A DNA stretch of 64,000 nucleotides from CBDBJQ01 sp965206405 (lineage in GTDB: Bacteria > Pseudomonadota > Alphaproteobacteria > UBA8366): assembly GCA_965206405.1 (NCBI GenBank), contig CBDBJQ010000006.1, positions 2,418,001-2,482,000 of the forward strand, in the 5' to 3' direction. A program made the position numbers and the translations under genes. Shown piece by piece: positions 17,773 to 24,949 of the stretch (positions are counted from its first letter, which is position 1; each line of letters opens with the position of its first letter). The notes beneath the pieces are model-generated. The model did not search any database. It was given only the letters and a program-made list of their open reading frames with translations, and was not told the DNA's origin.

Positions 17773-19226
17773 GCTGTGGACTCCGTTGTCACATGTCCCT
17801 GGATATGCGCCTGCACCGTAGCGAGGTCGGCGGGTAGGATCTCGACGCGCTCGGGACGCGCCATCAGATCCTTGAGGTGGGCTGGCAGTTCAGGCGTTTG
17901 CCCGGTTGCCTCATGGACCGCTTCGGGAAACTTGGCGGGATGGGCCGAGGCCTGGGCAATCATCGGCGTCTCCTTGCCTTTGAACCCCTCCTCTTCGGCC
18001 TCCTCGATAGCGGCGCGTGCAGCCGCCAGACCGACGGCAGTATGCGGATCGATCAGGATTCCGCTCTCCTGCCAAGTGCGGGCAATCTCTGCGCGGGTAT
18101 CGGCATCGTCAACCCGAAAGGTAGAAAATACCCCCGCCTCCTCTATCGGTGTCCCTGGCATCGATCCCCCCGGGATTGCCGTTTTCGGAATCTCCAGCCG
18201 GCCGTTCTGCTGCAATCCCGTTATTGCTGCCTCGCACATCGCTCCGTCACGACCGCAAAGCTCGAACAGATAGCGCTCGAAATTGCTCGGCACCTGGATA
18301 TCCATGCTCGGCGACAGGGTTGCGTGCACCTCGCCCGCCGTCATCTTCCCGGTCGTGAAAAACCGGTACAGGATGTCGTTGCGGTTGGTCGCGACTACAA
18401 TTCTCTCGACGGGAAGTCCGAGGTTGCGGGCCGTCCAGGCGGCAAAGGCGTTGCCGAAGTTTCCGGTCGGAACCGCAAAGGAAACCGCCTGCTCCGGCGC
18501 GCCGAGGCGCAGGGCGGCGTAAAAATAATATGCCGTCTGGGCCATGATCCGAGCCCAGTTGATCGAGTTCACAGCGGACAGGTTGAGCGATACGCGGAAG
18601 GCGTTATCGTCGAACATCGCCTTCACCAGCCGCTGGCAATCGTCGAAAGTCCCCTCGACGGCGATACAGTGAATATTGGCGTCATCCACTGTCGTCATCT
18701 GGCGCCGCTGGACCTCGGAGATCCGGCCGTGCGGATAGAGGATGAAAGCGTCCGCCCGGTCGCGACCACGGCACGCCTCTATGGCCGCCGACCCAGTGTC
18801 GCCGGAGGTCGCACCGATCACCGCCATGCGGCGGTTGCCTCGCCGCAGGGATTGCTCGAACAGCCGCCCGAGCAGCTGAAGCGCGTAATCCTTGAAGGCC
18901 AGGGTCGGACCGTGGAACAGCTCCAGCAGCCAGAGATCGGAATCGACCTGGCGAAGCGGTGCGACGGCGGCATGCGTGAAATCGTGATAGGCATCGCGAA
19001 CAAGATCGGGGAAACGCTCCTCGTCGGCGCTACCCGCTACGAAAGGCGCCATGACCCGAATCGCGAGCTCGGCATAGGGCAGATCGCGCATCTCCGCCAT
19101 CTCCCCGGCCGAGAAGACAGGGGTTGCTTCCGGCACGTACAGGCCGCCATCGGCGGCCAGCCCGGCCAGTAGCACCTTATCGAAGCTGAGGGCCGGCGCA
19201 CGGCCGCGCGTGCTGACATAGCGCAA
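17769..19226 (-). CDS. thrC: Threonine synthase
   Basis: PLP enzyme converting O-phospho-L-homoserine to L-threonine and phosphate. The N-terminus RYVSTRGRAPALSFDKVLLAGLAADGGLYVPE is typical. The PLP lysine is Lys112 in LAFKDYALQ. ATSGDTGSAA and the phosphate-binding VPTGNFGNAFAAW are present. I place the start at TTG 19226 because AGAGGA lies 9 bases upstream and the conserved protein begins exactly there (485 residues). The frame is open further upstream but without homology. It is followed by the M16 protease with an ATGA overlap. Confidence 0.95.
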   Translation of the reverse strand: MRYVSTRGRAPALSFDKVLLAGLAADGGLYVPEATPVFSAGEMAEMRDLPYAELAIRVMAPFVAGSADEERFPDLVRDAYHDFTHAAVAPLRQVDSDLWLLELFHGPTLAFKDYALQLLGRLFEQSLRRGNRRMAVIGATSGDTGSAAIEACRGRDRADAFILYPHGRISEVQRRQMTTVDDANIHCIAVEGTFDDCQRLVKAMFDDNAFRVSLNLSAVNSINWARIMAQTAYYFYAALRLGAPEQAVSFAVPTGNFGNAFAAWTARNLGLPVERIVVATNRNDILYRFFTTGKMTAGEVHATLSPSMDIQVPSNFERYLFELCGRDGAMCEAAITGLQQNGRLEIPKTAIPGGSMPGTPIEEAGVFSTFRVDDADTRAEIARTWQESGILIDPHTAVGLAAARAAIEEAEEEGFKGKETPMIAQASAHPAKFPEAVHEATGQTPELPAHLKDLMARPERVEILPADLATVQAHIQGHVTTESTA

Positions 19227-19375
19227 GGCGAAGGTTCCTCTGCAAAAGATGCGGACGAAAGCGGGGGACAAGACGCCGTGTACAGGAACCGGCGCGGGAC
19301 GCTCCAGCCTAAAGGAGGGGGCCGAAGCGTGGCAAGGTTGCCCCGCCCCAACCGACTGAAAGCCACTCCCAGCGA

Positions 19376-20887
19376 TCAACCGCCAGAAAGATAGCGTTGG
19401 CGTAGATGCGTCTTGAACGCCTCCGGGTCAAGGCCTCGTCCAGTTACCCGCTCGAGCAATTCACTCGTCGTGAAGCGTGCACCCTCGCCGTGAACGTTTC
19501 CCGCTAACCATTGCATCAGCGGCCTGAAATCGCCGACGCTGATGCCGGGCTCGATTGCGGCATCCTGCATGCGGGCGGCAGCAAAGAGCTGGGCCGCGGC
19601 CATGGCACAGATCGTATAGGTAGGGAAATACCCCCAAGCGCCGTCATACCAGTGGATGTCCTGCAGACAGCCATCCCGATCTCCGGCCGGCGCGACACCC
19701 AGAAGTTCCTGCATCCCCTCGCGCCACGCTTCCGGCAGTTCGGCTGGTCGTAACACGCCCTCGATCATCGCCCGCTCCAGCCGGTAGCGCAGGATGACAT
19801 GGCCTGGATAGGTCACCTCGTCGGCATCGACCCGGATCAGGCCACGCTCGACCTGGATTGCAGCGCGGTGCAGATTGCCGGCCTCCCAGGCCGGCCCGGA
19901 ACCCCCGAAGGCAGCGCGGAGTCGCGGTGCCGACCATTCGAGGAACGCCTGTGAACGGCAGGCCTGCATCTCGACAATCAGGGACTGGCTCTCATGCAGA
20001 CCGAGGCCGGCAGCATCGCCGACAGGCTGGTGACGCCATGGGTTCGCCGGGAGGTTGCGCTCATACATCGCATGTCCCGATTCGTGAAGCACTGCCATCA
20101 CCGCATGGGAAAAGTCCGCCTCGTCGTAGCGCGTGGTGATGCGGCTATCCTCCGGTGTGCCGCCGGAAAAGGGATGCAGCGTCGGATCAAGACGGGCGCT
20201 GTTGAAGTCGATGCCAACAGCAGTGGCGAATTCGCGGCAGAGTTCCGCCTGGACGGCTTCCGGAAACGGACCTTCCGGTATCTCCGGCGGCGGTTCGCCG
20301 GCTTGGCGCTCGAGCACGGCCTCGAGAAATTCCGGCAGGAAGGCGACGTAGTCGTCGAACAGCGGGTCAATATCGGTAGTGCGGCAGCCGGGTTCGTAGC
20401 CATCCATCAAGGCATCGTAATCCGGCAGATCGAGTGCCGCACCCAGAGCCTGGCCGGTTTCTTGGACGCGGTCGAGCACGTCTTCCAGCAACGGTAGAAT
20501 CGCAGCGAAATCATCCTCGGGACGCGCCGTGCGCCAGCGCATCTCGCAAGATGATACAGCGTGTGACTTGGCGGCTACTAGAGATGCCGGCACGGCCGAT
20601 GCCCGCAGCCATCGTCGACGCATCAGCCGCAGATTGGCCGCCTGCCAGTCATCGAGAGCGGTGGCTCTGGCTTCCGCCGCATCAAGCAGATCGCCCGTCT
20701 CCGGATCCGTGAGAATTTCATGCGCGAGAACCTTTATCTCGGCGACCTGTTCGGCCCGCGCATCGCTGCCATCTGACGGCATTATCACCGCAGCGTCCCA
20801 GCGCAGCATGCCGAGCGCGTCGCCGATCAGGGAAAGCCGGCGAAACCTTGCCTCGAGATCGCGATAGCCGCGATTGGAACCATCCAT
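19376..20887 (-). CDS. Carboxypeptidase M32
   Basis: Thermostable-carboxypeptidase-type zinc metallopeptidase of 503 residues, near the usual length, removing C-terminal residues from peptides. The HExxH motif is HESGH at residues 268-272. Family marks HPFSGG, RITTRYDE and GLGLHESQSL (third zinc ligand Glu region) are all present and in order. It is cytosolic with no signal peptide. It lies three bases after the SURF1 stop and upstream of thrC, so it is probably read from the oxidase transcript. Confidence 0.94.
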   Translation of the reverse strand: MDGSNRGYRDLEARFRRLSLIGDALGMLRWDAAVIMPSDGSDARAEQVAEIKVLAHEILTDPETGDLLDAAEARATALDDWQAANLRLMRRRWLRASAVPASLVAAKSHAVSSCEMRWRTARPEDDFAAILPLLEDVLDRVQETGQALGAALDLPDYDALMDGYEPGCRTTDIDPLFDDYVAFLPEFLEAVLERQAGEPPPEIPEGPFPEAVQAELCREFATAVGIDFNSARLDPTLHPFSGGTPEDSRITTRYDEADFSHAVMAVLHESGHAMYERNLPANPWRHQPVGDAAGLGLHESQSLIVEMQACRSQAFLEWSAPRLRAAFGGSGPAWEAGNLHRAAIQVERGLIRVDADEVTYPGHVILRYRLERAMIEGVLRPAELPEAWREGMQELLGVAPAGDRDGCLQDIHWYDGAWGYFPTYTICAMAAAQLFAAARMQDAAIEPGISVGDFRPLMQWLAGNVHGEGARFTTSELLERVTGRGLDPEAFKTHLRQRYLSGG

Positions 20888-20890
20888 GGA

Positions 20891-21748
20891 TCAAGTACTG
20901 CCGATCTCGCTTCCGCCAGCTCTTCTCCCACCGGCTCCGCTCCCGCCGGCTCCGCTTCCACCGGTTCCACTTCCACCGGCTCCACTTCCACCGGTTCCGC
21001 TCCCACCGGTTCCACTTCCACCGGCCCCGCTCCCGCCGGCCGGGCCGCCCCGACCCGAATGGTAAACCACGTAGATCACCGCCAGCGCCACTGCCAGCGC
21101 ATACCAGGTGATCGCGTATTGAAGATGATCATTCGGGATGTCGACACGCCACTGGTGACCGACCGGAAAACCACCGGAAGGCGACCGATCGCCGGACAGG
21201 AGATAGTGTCCGCCGACCCCGGAAAGCCCCGCGCCCATGGCATTGGGATCGATCCAGAACCAGGTGTTCTTGACGGGGTCGTTCTCCGGAGTGAACCAGC
21301 CAGGGCCGCGGGCAAGCCGCAGGATTCCCTCGACCTTGACCATGCCCGAGGGCTGACCCGCCGCCCGGGTCACCGGATTGCGGCGCTTGAAGGGAATCCA
21401 GCCCCGGTTGACGAGGACATGGCCCCGTCCGTCTGCGCGCACGAGCGGCGTTACGACGTGAAGGCCCGGCTTGCCGTTCAGGGACCGGTTGATCAGAAAA
21501 AACTCGGATTCATGCAGGAACCGGCCGCGCACCTCGACCCGGCGGTACTCAAAGCTTTCGCGATCCGCCAGCGGCGCCGGCGGCAGAGAAATCGCCGTCA
21601 CCGTGCTACGGGCGCGCAGCTTGTCGAGCAAACCCTCTTTCCAGTGCAGACGCTGAACCTGCCAGCTTCCCAATACCACCAGCGCAATCAGCGCCGGCAC
21701 CGTGAACAGGGTCGGCCAGAGAGTCGGGCGGAAGGTCCAGCCCCACAT
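20891..21748 (-). CDS. SURF1 family cytochrome c oxidase assembly protein
   Basis: Inner-membrane assembly factor for aa3-type cytochrome c oxidase (heme a insertion). Two membrane segments frame a periplasmic domain: PTLFTVPALIALVVLGSWQ near the N-terminus and YAITWYALAVALAVIYVVY near residue 235. SURF1 marks WQVQRLHWKEGL, YRRVEVRGRFLH and VNRGWIP are present. ATG 21748 overlaps the last base of the upstream DUF983 remnant's stop (TGATG); GTG 21751 is an alternative. After the last helix there is an unusual tail of about 40 residues made only of Gly, Ser, Ala and Thr, encoded by 15-bp tandem units. Confidence 0.92.
   Translation of the reverse strand: MWGWTFRPTLWPTLFTVPALIALVVLGSWQVQRLHWKEGLLDKLRARSTVTAISLPPAPLADRESFEYRRVEVRGRFLHESEFFLINRSLNGKPGLHVVTPLVRADGRGHVLVNRGWIPFKRRNPVTRAAGQPSGMVKVEGILRLARGPGWFTPENDPVKNTWFWIDPNAMGAGLSGVGGHYLLSGDRSPSGGFPVGHQWRVDIPNDHLQYAITWYALAVALAVIYVVYHSGRGGPAGGSGAGGSGTGGSGTGGSGAGGSGTGGSGAGGSGAGGRRAGGSEIGST
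20931..21040 (-). repeat. 15-bp minisatellite encoding Gly/Ser tail of SURF1
   Basis: About seven imperfect copies of a 15-bp unit of the form CCGGYTCCRCTYCCR run through the 3' end of the SURF1 gene. Each adds five residues of the GAGGS/GTGGS kind to the cytoplasmic C-terminus. Confidence 0.9.
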
Positions 21749-22158
21749 CACGCGTCTCCGCTAAGGTTGTTTTTGCCAAAGCTACCCCCTTCGGGGCGAT
21801 GGCGGTATTCAAGCACGACCATGAGGTTCTTCAGGGGGCGCAACAGCGCCACTGCGGTAGGCGGAACGAGAAGCGGCCAGAGAAGCAGGCGAATTCAATA
21901 CGGCAGCGTTGCAAGTATCTCGAGAAGCACGGCAGTGCCGACCACGACCGGGCCGAGAACGAATATCGTAAATACTGCCGGTTCACCACCGGTATCGCGG
22001 GTGGAGAGATCGGGCCTGCACTGCCCACAGCTGCGCTCAAGAACGAGAAGACCTCGGTAGATCTGACCTTGTCCGCAACGCGGACAACGGCAACGCGGAC
22101 AACGGCAACGCAGCGCGGAAAGAAGCGACGGGAACGGGACATGGCGGCCAGCGGCCGC
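21748..22158 (-). pseudogene. Broken DUF983 gene of the oxidase operon
   Basis: The frame between ctaE and SURF1 encodes a recognisable DUF983 protein: zinc-ribbon CPRCGQGQIYRGLLVLERSC, then GEPAVFTIFVLGPVVVG and, further on, LLLWPLLV and RPLKNLMVVLEYRHR. Two lesions break it. There is no ATG, GTG or TTG start in this frame between the ctaE stop (same frame, 22159-22161) and the conserved cysteines; the only upstream ATG (22141-22143 on the complement) is in another frame. Also, a TGA at 21895-21897 stands where relatives have Trp (LPY-W-I). A 15-bp tandem duplication has doubled the CPRC knuckle. DUF983 proteins commonly sit here in alphaproteobacterial oxidase operons. Confidence 0.82.
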
Positions 22159-23016
22159 TCAGCCGCCCCACCAGTAAATGCAGGTGAAGAGGAACAGCCA
22201 GACAACGTCGACGAAATGCCAGTACCAGGCGGCGGCCTCCAGCCCGAAATGGTGGTCAGGCGCAAAGTCGCCGCGCCGGGCCCTGAGCCAGCAGACGATC
22301 AGGAAGGTGGTGCCGATGATGACATGAGCGCCGTGGAATCCGGTCGCCATGTAGAAGGTCGAACCGTAGATGCCATCAGTGATCGCAAAGGTAGCGTGGA
22401 TGTATTCATAGGCCTGCAGCGCAGTGAACAGGATCCCGAGTACGACCGTGCAGGCGAGTCCGTTGATCAGACCCTTGCGATCGCCCTCGCGCAGGGCGTG
22501 GTGGGCCCAGGTCACGGTGACGCCGGAGAGTAGCAAAATCAGGGTGTTCATGAAGGGTACGTCAAACGGATCGAAGGTCACGATGTCGGCCGGTGGCCAG
22601 AGTCCTCCGACGAGATCGTAGGGCGATTCCTTGGGAAACAGGCTGGCCTCGAAATAGGCCCAGAAGAAGGCGGCGAAGAACATCACCTCGGAGCAGATGA
22701 ACAGCGCCATCCCGTAGCGCATGCCAAGCTGGACGACCGGGGTGTGGTGACCCTCCACCTCCGCCTCACGGACCACGTCGATCCACCAGACCAGCATGGT
22801 GAGGAGAACCACCAGGATTCCGGGAGCGAACAGCCACGGGCCAAATGCCGCGAGTACCGGCTCGAGGGCGCTCCCGAACATATCGGGATGCATGAACACC
22901 ACCAGCCCGAAGGCCAGCAAGCCCGCTCCGAGCGCGCCGAGCGCCGGCCACGGGCTTGGATCCACGAGATGATAGGGATGGGTGTGTCCGCCGTGTTCGT
23001 GCGATGCCGCGGCCAT
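22159..23016 (-). CDS. ctaE: Cytochrome c oxidase subunit III
   Basis: Seven-helix integral membrane subunit of aa3-type oxidase, 285 residues. Family marks include HPYHLVDPSPWP at the N-terminus, GMALFICSEVMFFAAFFWAYFE in the middle (with the conserved acidic residue), NTLILLLSGVTVTWAHHAL, and GFHGAHVIIGT with the late WYWHFVDVVWLFLF. It stabilises the catalytic core and the proton-uptake path. The ATG is preceded by two tandem copies of GAGGATTT. A 182-bp spacer without recognisable genes separates it from ctaG. Confidence 0.97.
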   Translation of the reverse strand: MAAASHEHGGHTHPYHLVDPSPWPALGALGAGLLAFGLVVFMHPDMFGSALEPVLAAFGPWLFAPGILVVLLTMLVWWIDVVREAEVEGHHTPVVQLGMRYGMALFICSEVMFFAAFFWAYFEASLFPKESPYDLVGGLWPPADIVTFDPFDVPFMNTLILLLSGVTVTWAHHALREGDRKGLINGLACTVVLGILFTALQAYEYIHATFAITDGIYGSTFYMATGFHGAHVIIGTTFLIVCWLRARRGDFAPDHHFGLEAAAWYWHFVDVVWLFLFTCIYWWGG

Positions 23017-23021
23017 GTCTT

Positions 23022-23037
23022 AAATCCTCAAATCCTC
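23022..23037 (-). promoter_or_regulatory. Duplicated ribosome-binding site before ctaE
   Basis: Reading toward ctaE, the 8-mer GAGGATTT occurs twice in tandem, so two GAGG Shine-Dalgarno cores lie upstream of the ATG. The nearer core is spaced 9 bases from the ATG, the further 17. Confidence 0.75.
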
Positions 23038-23198
23038 ACCAAGAATTTCCACCAGAAGCCCTCTCGCCAAAACGCCCCGGCAGGTCGCCAATCGGCATCT
23101 CCAAGCAGTCGCTATCGATACCGTCTCCGGCCTGTTCCCGCAAGGGATGGCGCCCGCTCTCCTCCGGATATCGGCCCTGCCGGATTGCCCCGGACCGC

Positions 23199-23711
23199 CT
23201 AGGCCGGATAGAAGGTATAGGAGAGCGTGATCGTCTTGACGTCGTCGAGATTCGGGTCCTCCTCGATTGCCGGATCGACAAAAAACAGCACCGGCATGTC
23301 GGCACCGGACCCGACCTCGAGACGCTGCTCGTTGAAGCAAAAGCACTCGATTTTCTTGAAATACTGCCCGACCTTCAGTGGGGTAACGTTGAACACGGCG
23401 ATGCCGGTCGTCGCCTCGTTGGCACGGTTGTCGGCGCGATAGTGGGCCAGGGTGGTCTCACCGACTCGCACGGCGATCTCGCCCTGCGACGGCCGGAAAT
23501 CCCAGTCGAGATCATTGATCATCGAATCGAAGCGGACCTTCATGGTCCTGTCGGAGACGACCGTGCTGGCCTGCTCTGCAGTCCCGGTCGTACCGCCGAA
23601 TCCGGTCACCCGGCAAAACAGGTCGTAGAGCGGCACCGCAGCATAGGACAGGCCGATCATGCCGCCGACAAGCAAAAAGAGCACGACCATAAGCCGCCGA
23701 TTCCGCGTCAC
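23199..23711 (-). CDS. ctaG: Cytochrome c oxidase assembly protein CtaG/Cox11
   Basis: Copper chaperone that delivers Cu(B) to subunit I. One N-terminal membrane anchor (about residues 6-27) is followed by a periplasmic domain with the conserved AAVPLYDLFCRVTGFGGT entry. The copper-binding pair is ECFCFNEQRL. The VLFFVDPAI and TITLSYTFY segments complete the fold. At 170 residues it is slightly short but complete. Its start overlaps the stop of the coxF-like small gene (ATGA). Confidence 0.96.
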   Translation of the reverse strand: MTRNRRLMVVLFLLVGGMIGLSYAAVPLYDLFCRVTGFGGTTGTAEQASTVVSDRTMKVRFDSMINDLDWDFRPSQGEIAVRVGETTLAHYRADNRANEATTGIAVFNVTPLKVGQYFKKIECFCFNEQRLEVGSGADMPVLFFVDPAIEEDPNLDDVKTITLSYTFYPA

Positions 23712-23890
23712 GCCTGCCCTCCACCAAGTCGCACGATCGCCACCAGGTAGATGATAACCACCCAGCCGACCAGCAAAGCCATCAGCACCAGGTTCTTGCG
23801 GCGCAGGCGATTCGGGCGCGGCGGCGCCGCCCTGGATGTATTTTGGGTTCCTGCGTTCCGCACGCCGTCTGTCTTTGCTTCCGTCATCAT
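23708..23890 (-). CDS. Small CoxF-like single-span membrane protein
   Basis: 60 residues: a basic, Pro-rich cytosolic N-terminus (about 1-32, ending RPNRLRRKN) and one membrane helix LVLMALLVGWVVIIYLVAIV. Small single-span proteins of this kind commonly lie between ctaB and ctaG in alphaproteobacterial oxidase loci, where they are called CoxF or remain unnamed. Both ends overlap neighbours by 4 bp (ctaB stop and ctaG start), which is strong support that it is translated. Function is not established; assembly of the oxidase is an inference from position. Confidence 0.78.
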   Translation of the reverse strand: MMTEAKTDGVRNAGTQNTSRAAPPRPNRLRRKNLVLMALLVGWVVIIYLVAIVRLGGGQA

Positions 23891-24891
23891 GACGCCCAGT
23901 TTCCGAACACGCCGGCCAAGGTTACATCAAGCGCCAGCGCTGCGAACAAGCCAAACAGATGGAGTAGCGAGAACCGGAACAGGCGCCGTGCCGAGACAAG
24001 GTCGGCACTGCGCCAGAGCGCCACCGCAAGGACAACGAAAGCGGTACCGAGGCCTGCGGCAGTCACACCATAGAGCCAGCCGCCGACTCCAATCGCGAGC
24101 GGCGCCAGGCCAAGCGGCAGAAGCAGAATTGTGTAGATCAGGATCTGCAACCGCGTTGTGCGCGCGCCGCGGACATTGGGCAGCATCGGCACACCGGCGG
24201 CGGCGTAGTCGTCCTCGGTGCACAGCGCCAGAGCCCAGAAATGCGGCGGTGTCCAGAAAAATACAATCAGGAACAGAAGTACCGGCGCCAAACTGACGTC
24301 GCCAGTCACCACGGCCCAGCCGATTGCCGGCGGAAAGGCGCCGGCGGCGCCGCCGATAACAATATTCTGCGGCGTTCGCCGCTTCAGCCAGATGGTGTAG
24401 ACGAAAACGTAAAACAGCAGCGCTGCCAGCAGCAGCAGCGTCGCCATCAGATTTGCGGCCAGAAACATCAGCACCACGGCAGCGCAGGAAAGCACAACAC
24501 CGAAGGCGAGAGCCTCGCTGCTGTCGATCCGACCAGCCGGCACCGGGCGATCCTGGGTCCGCCGCATGACCGCATCAATATCGCGGTCGTACCACATATT
24601 AATCGCCCCGGCAGCGCCCGAGGCGAGAGCGATGGCGAACACGGCGACGGCGGCAAGGAAAGGATGGGTGGTGCCGGGCGCGGCGATCAGGCCGGCAAAT
24701 CCAGTGAACACGACCAGCGACATCACCCGCGGCTTGAGCAGCGAGATATAATCGCCGATATCCCCGGTAATCCCGGTGGCAGTAATCCCGGTGGCAGTGA
24801 TCCCACCGGCAGCGATTCTGGGAGCAACAATCCCGGCGGCCTCGCCCTTGTCGATTCCGGAAACGCCGATCGCTCGTTCCACTGTTTGCAT
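23887..24891 (-). CDS. ctaB: Protoheme IX farnesyltransferase (heme O synthase)
   Basis: Membrane prenyltransferase of the UbiA superfamily that adds a farnesyl group to heme b, giving heme O for oxidase maturation. Active-site motif INMWYDRDIDAVMRRTQDRPVPAG carries the NxxxDxxxD aspartates. The second acidic loop is DYAAAGVPMLPNVRG. About nine helices follow DYISLLKPRVMSLVVFTGFAGL. ATG 24891 gives 334 residues. The first ~45 residues are unlike the family and include ITATGITATGITG encoded by a 15-bp repeat, so the true conserved protein starts at about residue 48. Confidence 0.94.
   Translation of the reverse strand: MQTVERAIGVSGIDKGEAAGIVAPRIAAGGITATGITATGITGDIGDYISLLKPRVMSLVVFTGFAGLIAAPGTTHPFLAAVAVFAIALASGAAGAINMWYDRDIDAVMRRTQDRPVPAGRIDSSEALAFGVVLSCAAVVLMFLAANLMATLLLLAALLFYVFVYTIWLKRRTPQNIVIGGAAGAFPPAIGWAVVTGDVSLAPVLLFLIVFFWTPPHFWALALCTEDDYAAAGVPMLPNVRGARTTRLQILIYTILLLPLGLAPLAIGVGGWLYGVTAAGLGTAFVVLAVALWRSADLVSARRLFRFSLLHLFGLFAALALDVTLAGVFGNWAS
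24767..24811 (-). repeat. 15-bp tandem repeat x3 in ctaB 5' region
   Basis: GTAATCCCGGTGGCA occurs twice perfectly and once with several changes (24797-24811). It lengthens the non-conserved N-terminal extension of CtaB without changing frame. Confidence 0.9.
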
Positions 24892-24949
24892 CGCCGTTCT
24901 CAACCCGCCGCCGCGACCGATGTGGCTCGCCACCAGCTGCGGCTCGCCG

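Noticed and set aside
20925..21045. CRISPR-like array from regular short repeats
   Set aside because: The 15-bp units are contiguous with no spacers and lie in frame at the end of the SURF1 gene.
21831..22265. Minus-strand 144-codon frame overlapping ctaE and the DUF983 region as a separate gene
   Set aside because: It uses a different frame from the recognisable DUF983 sequence and gives Ser/Arg-rich residues without homology.
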